From NCBI RefSeq assembly GCF_963678975.1, contig NC_089285.1:11208694-11272693 (forward strand): 64,000 bases of DNA, written 5' to 3'. The stretch's first letter is position 1. Each line of letters opens with the position of its first letter. Origin of the DNA: Dysidea avara (Eukaryota; Porifera; Demospongiae; Dictyoceratida; Dysideidae). Below the pieces are notes generated by a model. The model saw only the letters and a program-made list of their open reading frames with translations, ran no database searches and was not told where the DNA came from. Below, in pieces: positions 55,768-64,000 of this stretch. A program made the position numbers and the translations under genes.

Positions 55768-58753
55768 ATGGCTCAATTGAATTGCGCGAGATCTGTGACA
55801 CCAGTCCAGGATCACGAAAACTGTTGTGACGAGAGTTTGTCTGTCGGTAAACGACCTGGAGGTTCTCCTACAGGCTGTACTCCTATCAGGCAACAGAAAA
55901 GAATTCCGTTGAGACGCCTGGCAAACCATGAGACCCAGCAAGAAGCTCAGGAATCACCTCGAGATGAAATATCCCTGCAGTTTCAGTTGAATTCAGTAAT
56001 ATTGCAGCCAAGAACGCTGATCGGCTCTGTTCAAGGTGCTGCTAACACCACCCGTGACTCCAAAGAGAAATGGACGGAGAAAGAACTGAAGGCACTTGCA
56101 GAATTCATCCTGTTCCACAGCACACCAGGTGAAAAGTGGCCAGCAAACAAACACCAGGAGTTCTGGATCAATGCCAGTAAATTCGTGAAACAAAGGGCAA
56201 ACACACCAGGTGTACGCAGAAGTGGTACGTTGCAAACCTGACTGATCCCCAAAATTCACTTAAACATCTTTGTTACAGTTAATGCTCTTCGAAGCAAAGT
56301 TACAGGATGGCTGGCTAAGAGGTATTTGCAGTTCTGTTTATTCATATTCTAAGTTTATGTTAAAATAATATCCAAGGTACAAAACACCTAAGGATGCAGA
56401 AACTTGGTGCTGTGCAGAGTCTGTTACTATTGCACAAGTGTCAGCATCTCCAGCTCGTACGGTACAATCAGAAGGTGTACAGACAACTCCTGTCGATTTA
56501 GCTGTCACATATTCAACCAGCTACAAACAGAATGTCAGCTAGCAGCTTTATCAGAACTGTTCTCAACCTACATGAGTCAGTTTTCACTCACAGTTCCTGC
56601 TGACTTTCTGAGCAATGCTGCAAATGCAATGGTGCGGCTATCAGATGCTGGAAGAACAAATGTACTGTATAACCTTGCTAAAGGGATAGGAACCCAAAGG
56701 CTGGACAAAAGTGATTCCCGATTTCCTGTCCATCACATGCCCATGGGGCTAGTTGAATACATCACACAGTTTTTTGCTGCTGATAACTTACAGCAGGTAA
56801 ACTAATAACAGGATTGATGTTTTGCTAGATTTATATTAAACCCTGGTATCTTGCCCATCAGATTACCGTTTGTGGCAACAGACGATGTACAGCCACTTTG
56901 GGCAGAAATGGGTTAGACTACATCGTGGCCCTATGTGGTGTACAGTGCCATCAGCTCAGGACTCAGAAGGAATGTGTTTTAGTACATCTCGGAGTCAGAA
57001 GACTATGGAGGTATTGCCGCTTGCCCATATGGGATACATTCTTATGTGCCCATTTTGTAGGTTTTAGTTAATATACCTGCTGTTTCAGAGAGGTCCTTGA
57101 GGTACAATTTTTCAATGAGTGACACGACAGTAGACTCTCGAATACAGGTTTGTCGCACTGCTTGACCTGTGACATAATGACATATTGATTAATAGCTAAC
57201 AGTTCTTGATGAAGCTGCTAAATGTAATGTGGGGGCATGGTGGTGGTTAAAAGCAGACGGATGCGACATTGTTAAGGGACTGAAGGAATCCACCAAGCTC
57301 CAGTGGAGCGTAGATGTGGATTTAGCTGATGGAGCCCTTCAGAAGCAGTACAAAGCATACCAACAACGTTTAGATGTAACAAAGGCAATGGGGCTTAAGA
57401 GAGAAAGCAGAGTGCAGGATTTGACTACAGCTTTAAGCTCACTCAGTAAAGATCTGGAGTTTGTTCAATCTGGTATGCATTCTAACATGCATAGTACCTA
57501 ACCATTTAATCACCTCTTTTGCAGAGTTGATCAAATTCAATAATATATATTCAGAGAAAACTGTATCTCCAAGGAAGAACGAGAAGGAAATGGTAATTTT
57601 AGCCTGGAAAATCAAAGAGCTGACTGAGCTTAATGAGACAGGGAGGCAGTTGTTTAGTGAGATAAAACTTTTGAAAGATAAGATCCAGAGGGATAACCTA
57701 GAAACAGAAGGTAATATTCCAAGCCAGTTACAATCAGTACGGCAAAGGCTAGTCACTTTAATCAAGGGTGTGACTCGACATCAGCGTGTTGCAGCTTCAC
57801 ATATATTGGTCTTTATGATCAGCACAGAAGAAAGAAGCCATATGCTATTCCTGTGCAATGCATGCCTTACCATGGAATGACTGACTCTAAAGTGCGTGAT
57901 CTTGCCAATTCCATAATTAGTGAAATGGCCAAAAGAAAAATGAATGTAGCAGGTAGCACTGTATTTTCTGTACAACAGCTAGCAGACACATGCCTTTAAT
58001 AGGATTTACGACTGATGGCGAGTGGAATTCGTTGCGCACTAAGGGAAACTCAAGACCATTGTCTGTGTTCCAGATTTGTGCTGATGCTAGGTCAAAGTAC
58101 AGCCATATGAGTGTGAAGAGAATGGTCGAAATGATCACACCCATAGTAGTAGAGAAACTTTGATAGCTCTAGTAGCTATATAGAGTCTCGGGAATGGAGA
58201 AGAAATTTCAACATCATAAATGGCATACCCCCTGAGCACCCAAAAGCAAGCACCACCAATGACGTGGAATGTTTTTTTAGTCTTTTGCGGGATACGGTAG
58301 GAAAGGATTTCACTCTGAAAGAGGTATGTATAATATTTGTTTATTATGTAACTTTGTGTATAACAGTTGCAGCTCTACAAATTGTACAATTTTGACTTCC
58401 TTTTTTTTTACAATGGAATATAGGTTTACTATGGATGGAGAAAAGTGACTGAAGAGTTTAAGAAAAGAATTGACCCAAACTTGCCCTTTTTTTACCACAC
58501 CTCTACACACTCCAGATTTTATGAGGAGTTAATGCCGGATTTCAGTGTCCAAAATCCTAAGAAGGAAATGAAGCGATTACCCAGATACGAGCTGTTAGGA
58601 GCCAATGACAGTCAAGTCACTATGTCTGTGCGCGGTGATACTTCAATTCGCACAAAGTTTCATAATGTTCCTATTAATCTTCCACCACCACCAGGAACCA
58701 ATCCATGCCTTTATGAACACTCATATGCTCACAATTCTACAACAAATCAATAA
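55768..58753 (+). pseudogene. Plus-strand gene of the two-gene transposon, transposase-like
   Basis: ATG at 55768; first intron starts at 56227. Blocks in order: KALAEFILFHSTPGEKWPAN, WLAKRYKTPKDAE (exons 56278-56320 and 56378 on), VRLSDAGRTNVLYNLAKGIG with MPMGLVEYITQFF, QTMYSHFGQKWVRLHRGPMW (exon near 56870), WWWLKADGCDIVKGLKE, a coiled-coil-like LAWKIKELTELNETGRQL ending IKGVTRHQR, PYAIPVQCMPYHGMTDS, GFTTDGEWNSLRTKGNSRPL (58002 on), EHPKASTTNDVECFFSLLRD, and a final exon 58425-58753. The D in TTDGEWNS and D/E in STTNDVE could be catalytic; that is a guess. Frameshifts near 56500, 57830 and 58160 disable this copy. AATAAA overlaps the stop. Confidence 0.7.
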
Positions 58754-59394
58754 AAGATTTTACAGCAACATTACAAGTGTATACTTCAAACATATTCAGT
58801 GTGTCAACTGGGGGAACGGCAACTGCCTTTTTTACAACATATCCAATTCTTTTCCATTCTCCATCATCAATTTTACAAATAAATGCTATAGCAGGATTTC
58901 CATCCTGAAGTTTCTGTTTGGCGAGTTTTAACTGGTCCTGGTATGCTGTTTCTTTGTGCGCCCCAATACATTAAAAATCACAGTATGAGTGATGGCTGGT
59001 ATGTTATCATCCTCTGATTCTGAGGTGGTCTGTGATACAGAAATGACATCAGGAGTACAGCTGCTGCTGTGTGGGATTGGTGAGGGTGATGGGGACATAC
59101 TAGGAGTATCGTTAAGCCAAGTCCACTGCCACAATACAAACAGATCTACCAAATTCTTCCAAACTAACTTACATTAATTATAAAAGCACAGTCGTAGTTA
59201 AATGGCACATGGGCAATAGCAGGCAAAGGATGATCAATATTCGGACAGCTCCTAGCAAACCCATCGAAAACGTGGATTTCAGGGGGTAATCCTTCGCAAT
59301 ATTCTTCCCACTGTAGTTTAACCTCCACCAGCTCGACTTTAACGACTGGGAAGCTTGCAACAATGTAGTGGATGGTGTCTCCTTTCTTTAGCAT
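58737..59394 (-). pseudogene. Minus-strand gene of the two-gene transposon, HIRAN-like tail
   Basis: ATG at 59394. Exon 1 (to 59173) encodes MLKKGDTIHYIVAS and FDGFARSCPNIDHPLPAIAH. A 47-bp intron (59172-59126, GTAAGT...GGCAG) keeps the frame. Exon 2 begins WTWLNDTPSMSPSPSP, runs through an acidic Ser-rich linker, shifts at a GGGG run near 58955, and ends with PAIAFICKIDDGEWKRIGYV and a TAG at 58739-58737. The N-A-I-x-F...W-x-x-I-G-Y-V pattern resembles HIRAN domains, DNA-binding modules of helicases and nucleases. The stop overlaps the plus-strand gene's end by 17 bp. Confidence 0.55.
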
Positions 59395-59527
59395 CGTTAT
59401 TTCGACAAAGTCGTCGTGGTCACCGTCTTCACCACACAGCCCTCTGCTTCGGCCATTTTGGTATTCAAACTATTCAATTAACATTTATTAATTTTCGTAG
59501 CGCTTGTATCGTTTCCGTCCTCCTCTG

Positions 59528-59536
59528 GGTCAGTTC
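59528..59536 (+). repeat. Target-site duplication, right copy (GGTCAGTTC)
   Basis: Identical to 55558-55566; RT coding resumes directly after it. Confidence 0.9.
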
Positions 59537-60474
59537 GTATTTGTGTAGACTTAAAACGTCTTAATGAAAGTGTATTGCGTGAAGTTTATCCCCTACCAAA
59601 GGTAGATCACACCTTAGCTCAGCTCAGTGGGGCCACTATGTTCAGCCACCTAGATGCAAAGAGCGGATTTTGGCAAATCCCCTTAGTGATGACTCAAGGC
59701 TATTAACAACCTTTATTACTCCATTTGGCTGCTTTTGTTACAATAAACTGCCATTTGGCATTTCTAGTGCACCAGAACACTTCCAAATGATAATGCCTAA
59801 GATATTGAGTGGGCTCCAAGGTGTGGTTTGCCACATGGATGATGTGTTAATATTTGGGCAGGACAAAACAGAACATGACAACAGGCTAACAGCTGTTCTC
59901 ACAACACTTCAGTCAGCAGGGGTAACCTTGAACAAAGATAAGTGTTTGTTTGGCCAAGACAGGCTCACATTCTTAGGCCATGTTGTTGACAAGAATGGTA
60001 TTTCTGCAGATCCTGACAATACCAAGATGAAGTACCCAGAAATGTGTCAGAGCTCAGGCATTTTCTTGGCATGGCAAATCAGCTAGGGAAATTCTCTCCC
60101 ATCTGGCTACTATCACCCAAGTATTAAGAGAACTACTGAGTAAGAAGAACAGTTGGTGCTGGAACACAGAGCAAGAGGCTGCATTTACTGCTACAAAACA
60201 GGAACTTGTTAAGCCTACAGTCCTAGCTCTGTACAGCCCCACAGTTCCTACCAAAGTTTCTTCAGATGCCTCCTCTTTTGGAATTGGTGCAGTGTTACTC
60301 CAATATTACTCTAAGCAATGGAGACCTGTTGCATTTGCCTCTCGCTCCCTCAGTGAAGCAGAGCAATGCTATGCACAAATAGAGAAAGAGGCACTAGCAA
60401 CAACTTGGGCCTGCGAGAAGTTTGTGGATTACCTGCTGGGAGCCAAGTTCACCATTGAAACAGACCACTGATTA
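59537..60474 (+). pseudogene. Reverse transcriptase and RNase H of retrotransposon 2, distal part
   Basis: RICVDLKRLNESV, HLDAKSGFWQIPL (motif A, intact here), YNKLPFGISSAPEHFQ, VCHMDDVLIFGQD (motif C, MDD), FLGHVVDKNGISADP, then RNase H SSDASSFGIGAVLL and EKEALATTWACEKFVDYLLG to ETDH. Frameshifts lie near 59690 and 60030. The sequence stops at a TGA just after ETDH where other repeats begin. Confidence 0.85.
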
Positions 60475-60499
60475 AATCCTTGTGATGATTATTAAATAT

Positions 60500-60810
60500 C
60501 TTTATAGCAAAACACTTTTAGTTACTTTTATATACACTGGCAGATAGTAGCTGTATGTGCTACTACAATTTAGCAAGATACATGTAGTTTTAATTTTAAA
60601 CAATCAGAATAATTGTAGGTGGTAAGTACTTTTAGTTTTAGTTATTTGTAAACATTGAATGATAGTTTTACTATAAGTTTCCACATAAAAATGAGGTACT
60701 TTTAGTTTTAGTCGTTTGACAAATCACAAAAACTGAAGTTTTAGATAACTAAAAGTAAAAGCCGTAACTAAAACTACTTTTAGTTTTAGTTTCAGTTAAC
60801 TAAAACAACA
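60500..60810. repeat. ACTTTTAGTTTTAGTT-rich repeat
   Basis: At least six copies of ACTTTTAGTTTTAGT variants in both orientations; probably a MITE that truncated retrotransposon 2. Confidence 0.65.
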
Positions 60811-60844
60811 TTGACCCATTTTAAGGCTTATAGGAGAATAATGG

Positions 60845-61230
60845 TGCGCGTTTATACAAGCGTATCATCTACGGTGAATATCCGATTAATATGCGATTTG
60901 CACCATTGTCTTGGCAATGAAATAACCTTCAAACTACTATCAAAACTGTTAAATTGGGATGAAGTATGGCAGGGATAACATTGCTGGAACTGGCGAGATT
61001 GTTAGAAGAAGTCTTCGACTGTAACAATTTGAGGGTGCGCGTTTAAGCAAGCGTATCATCTATGGCGAATATCCGATTAATAAGCAATTTGTACTATTGT
61101 CTTGGCAATCGAACAGGCTTCCAGCTGCTACCAAAACGTTTAAATTTGGACAAAGTATGGCAAGGATAACGTCGCTGGAGCTGGGACGCATGTTAGAAGA
61201 AGACAGCAACTGGAACAACTGGAATGATTT
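60845..61230 (+). repeat. Two-copy tandem repeat of about 191 bp
   Basis: GCGCGTTTATACAAGCGTAT at 60846 recurs as GCGCGTTTAAGCAAGCGTAT at 61036. Both contain GCGAATATCCGATTAATA-like and GCTGGAACTGG-like segments. An open frame of 119 codons starts in copy 2 but shows no domain. Confidence 0.75.
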
Positions 61231-61739
61231 TGTAACCCTTTTGGCCATCGCGAAGGGACCTAAAACCTGCTGTAACATCAACAGGCAGTACAAAAATCTT
61301 TTTTTCTTGACATGCAGCCCTGCTACAATAACCAATCGCATATTTTACGCTAATACAGAGGTCTCCCTCACTAGTATACAAGAAAAAACTGACGCAGAAA
61401 GTTGTACTAACACTTTAGCATACCATACAAAACCACAAATGACGTGTGCCGCCTAAGTTTCGTGCGAACCACCCGAATCCCCGTGAACAATGCTTCTACA
61501 CTAGTCTACTTACTTTAGTGATTGTCTTCTTTAATAATACTCGCACAACAGCAACAAGTTTCTTCTTGTTACAAGGCAGTGGGCCTTAGTACGCGCAGCT
61601 GCCATTTTAATTATTACGCACACACTAATCACATGACGCAATAAATGAATTTTTGTGGCAGGACGTATGGCTTTGTTTGCAATGGCTTCAAAACCACAAC
61701 TTCCAGATAACCGCCACCTTAAGAGATCTTTATATAAAT

Positions 61740-61925
61740 GGTAAGGAAGCCTCTTAAGAGACCCTCTAAAAGCAGGAGAAACCTGTGAATATAATAAAGA
61801 AAGCCACCTAAAAGTAGGAGGGGGTCAGGAGGAATTTATGAATACAATAAAAGAAGCAGCCTAAAAGCAGGAAGGAGGCCATCTAAAAGCAGGAGAGATT
61901 TATGAATGCAGTTAGAGAAGTCACT
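61740..61925. repeat. Degenerate tandem repeat with CTAAAAGCAGGAG core
   Basis: Four or five units ending in ATTTATGAATACAATAAA variants, spaced about 35-61 bp. Confidence 0.65.
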
Positions 61926-61929
61926 TAAA

Positions 61930-63080
61930 GCATGAGCCATGTCACAGTCTCCATGAGCTACGTAGTTAGCTAGACAGCTACGTAGTTAGCTATCGGGTTG
62001 CCACACAACATCATGAAAACTCTCACGACTATAATACGGCGTCATCACTTAACTATAATGTAGCTCATATAGCTACTGTACCTGTGCGTGTAATATGCTA
62101 TTATTACATACTTTGTGATGCCTATAAACTAGCTGTATACTATACCTACAGTTATGTTTATCTACTTGTGATACTAGTATGCATGTGTCTATTTGTCATG
62201 ACTGTCCATGCACTATGCCTCCAGTGTAGCTACTTACTACGCGCGAGACGAATAGTGTGGCATGCATGTACAGCCATAGTTGGCTATGTGTATCATGCGT
62301 GCATAGCAGTATACTGTATATATAGCTTAATTTAACAAGACCAAAAGAAGAACTATTCGTTATATCTACGTGTTATATAAAACTAGAAAACGAAGAATTA
62401 CGGCAAGATTATGGGGTTGTGCTATATTTCAGATTTCAAAATTCCAGAGATTTCACAGATTTCAATTAAGATTTCGAGATTTCAATTAAGATTTTGAAAG
62501 GGTTGTACGAGATTTCGAAACAGTTGATGACCCCTCGGGTACTTCTTCATCTTGACTTGACACTGGTGCATGTGCACGGTCACGTAGTAGGTCAAGAACT
62601 TTTTTTCTCCTATCTCTTCAGCCGATTCCAACGGGATGACAAATACATACATAATGCTACTCCAAGTATTGATTCAAGCATACTTTTTTTTTTTACTTGC
62701 TTAAGAAAAAATAACAGAATGTTCCATCCTGTGGCATTCCTGGTTTTCTTTGTTGTACTATCTACAAGTTCCAGTTTGGTGGTCTGTATTTCCTCTTTGC
62801 CAGACCTAAACTATCTACCATCATGGAGATTGCTTTCAAAGCATTCATAGCCAGAATCTTCTACAATGGTCTTGTTGACAGTGAGTTAAAGGGGACAACC
62901 AATATGCAACTGTTATCCTAAAGTTATGAAAAAATTATTATATTAAATGTTAGAAGCTGTATTCTTACCAATCCATGTCTTCTACATAACACTGGCACAC
63001 ATGTTGGCATAAGACTGCCTGTTTTCATGTTTGCAGATATTGCACCATCATAAAGATTGATAACTAGCTCTGATATGTCG
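61930..63080. other. No supported gene; short tandem repeats
   Basis: AGCTACGTAGTTAGCTA is repeated at 61956-61991, and GATTTCAATTAAGATTT at about 62458-62500. Open frames lack coding character. Confidence 0.4.
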
Positions 63081-63445
63081 ACTTTAAGTTTGCTTTGTTT
63101 TTAGAAAAACTCGTTTGAGATATAGTTGAACAGGATGCTCATTCCATAAACCGTGCATTTGTTCCTTTCATGTAACGAGATATCTTGTGTACTCCAAAGA
63201 GTGCCAATACAGCTATTATTGCAGTTGGCTTTCCTATTTCTGAGGAAAGTCAACTGTCCTGCTGATTCACCACCCAGTTGAACGTGAGGATTGAAGCAAG
63301 CTCTCTCAAAAATTATGTTCCTTGTCACCTTGGAGGAGTCAAACTTCCCTATCACTGTGTTGTACACATTTGTCATCGTCAGTAATCTTAGCATATGCTA
63401 AAACTGTCTCAGCTTCTAGACCCATAGCATGCTCACTTGTTTTGG
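63080..63445 (-). pseudogene. Ty3 gag fragment
   Basis: AETVLAYAKITDDDK (about 63420-63376) and IIFERACFNPHVQLGGESAG (63330-63265) match the capsid region of the two gypsy gags in this window, in separate frames. Confidence 0.65.
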
Positions 63446-63599
63446 TACTGAAACTGATGAAAACGTTGTTTCTGTCATGGCCAGTCTTTGGGAGTCTGAA
63501 AGTTTAGTGGATCTGGCAGTTGGAGCAGTTCCTAATTATTTTGTCGTAATCATACACTTTATCAAATTAAACAATTATACTTATGTATATCTTATGTGT

Positions 63600-63690
63600 A
63601 TGTGTGATTTCTTTGGGGTGTTGATCGCCCCCTGGGTGCATCGGCAATTGCCGTCTGCCCAGTAACAATAAATAAAAATAAATAATAAAT
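63600..63690 (+). mobile_element. LINE or SINE 3' tail
   Basis: GGGTGTTGATCGCCCCCTGG, GGCAATTGCC hairpin and GTCTGCCCAGTAACAATAAA followed by an AAATAAATAAT tail resemble 3' ends of non-LTR elements. Confidence 0.5.
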
Positions 63691-63884
63691 GAACAGGATG
63701 CTATATGGATTTTCCATGAATGGATTACTGGTTACATTTGCTCATATCCCCACAATCAAAGGCAAAATCAATGAAAAAAGATAAATAAGCAAACACCCAT
63801 AATTTGCATATCCTTTGGTCTACTGCAATGAAACAGCTCCTTTTGAGTAGGCAGACAAGATGATATCTGAATTTTTTGTTACCC

Positions 63885-63975
63885 AGTAGAAACCATCTTG
63901 CAAGAACCTGCAGGATCCGTAGGTTACAGAATATTCTTGCAAGATCCTGCAATATATTCAACAAACTATTCCTGC
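63885..63975. repeat. Inverted CTTGCAAGAACCTGCAGGAT-type repeat
   Basis: CTTGCAAGAACCTGCAGGAT and ATTCTTGCAAGATCCTGCAA recur with both orientations; looks like the end of a short repeat. Confidence 0.45.
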
Positions 63976-64000
63976 AAAAATTTGATACACCATTGGAATT

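Larger units (their letters stand above)
55567..59527 (+). mobile_element. 3961-bp two-gene DNA transposon, MULE-like by target duplication
   Basis: Termini CAGAGGAGGACGGAAAC (55567-55583) and its exact inverse (59511-59527), flanked by the 9-bp duplication GGTCAGTTC. It sits inside the RT codon run of retrotransposon 2, whose frame is restored exactly when the element and one target copy are removed. It carries a multi-exon plus-strand gene and a convergent minus-strand gene. A 9-bp duplication is usual for Mutator-like elements; the proteins do not show a motif that I can assign to a named superfamily. Confidence 0.9.
54093..60474 (+). mobile_element. Ty3/gypsy retrotransposon 2, interrupted by a DNA transposon
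   Basis: A primer-site-like TGGTGACAGGAGTGG at 54094 follows CA, so a 5' LTR should end at about 54093. Gag, protease and RT follow to 55566 and resume at 59537 after the nested element, ending abruptly in RNase H at 60474. Integrase and 3' LTR are missing. Confidence 0.85.

Noticed and set aside
61097-61456. 119-codon plus-strand frame
   Set aside because: It begins within a tandem repeat copy; the other copy does not keep the frame.

Overview
This window looks like metazoan nuclear DNA, most probably from a sponge. I infer that (moderate confidence) from AT-rich sequence, coding blocks split by short GT-AG introns, AATAAA signals, and a repeat content (intron-bearing transposase genes, K02A2.6-like Ty3 elements, tRNA-derived SINE, foldback elements) that fits a demosponge. 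There is no operon structure, and no intact host gene can be demonstrated. Almost every recognisable coding block belongs to a mobile element and most carry stops or single-base frameshifts.

Layout. 1-9.8 kb: dispersed short repeats, a TIR-bounded Tc1-like element (1620-3760) that also encloses a convergent second exon, a candidate minus-strand gene split by a 253-bp MITE insertion, and a BEN-like exon. 9.8-15 kb: foldback repeat, LINE 3' scrap, and a second Tc1-like transposase gene with two in-frame introns. 15.1-17.5 kb: a composite repeat (inverted repeat, minisatellite, unrecognised ORF). 17.6-20.4 kb: a degenerate Helitron-like gene starting with a signal-like segment plus a 2A motif and ending in a ubiquitin-specific-protease-like region fused behind helicase motif VI. 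22-26.3 kb: fragments of an integrase-like domain, a protein kinase exon, a LINE tail, a RecQ-like helicase and another repeat protein. 26.6-28.5 kb: BED/hAT transposase. 28.7-38.5 kb: several multi-exon transposase-like genes on the plus strand. 40.8-41.8 kb: an OTU-like exon with possible downstream exons. 42.1-46.3 kb: a complete but dead Ty3/gypsy element on the minus strand, interrupted by a SINE. 47.8-50.6 kb: a ZNF862-like hAT gene joined to a LINE endonuclease fragment. 51.5-53.3 kb: a truncated copy of an unusual multi-exon gene family. 54.1-60.5 kb: a second Ty3/gypsy element whose reverse transcriptase is split cleanly by a 3961-bp transposon (55567-59527). 60.5-64 kb: repeats and scraps.

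The best candidate for an undescribed system is the 3961-bp element: 17-bp perfect terminal inverted repeats, a 9-bp target duplication, a multi-exon plus-strand gene and a convergent minus-strand gene with a HIRAN-like tail, the two stop codons overlapping tail to tail. A second copy of the plus-strand gene lies 4 kb upstream. The Helitron-like gene with a 2A start and USP-like end is the second candidate. All function calls are from motif recognition by eye; no database search was possible.
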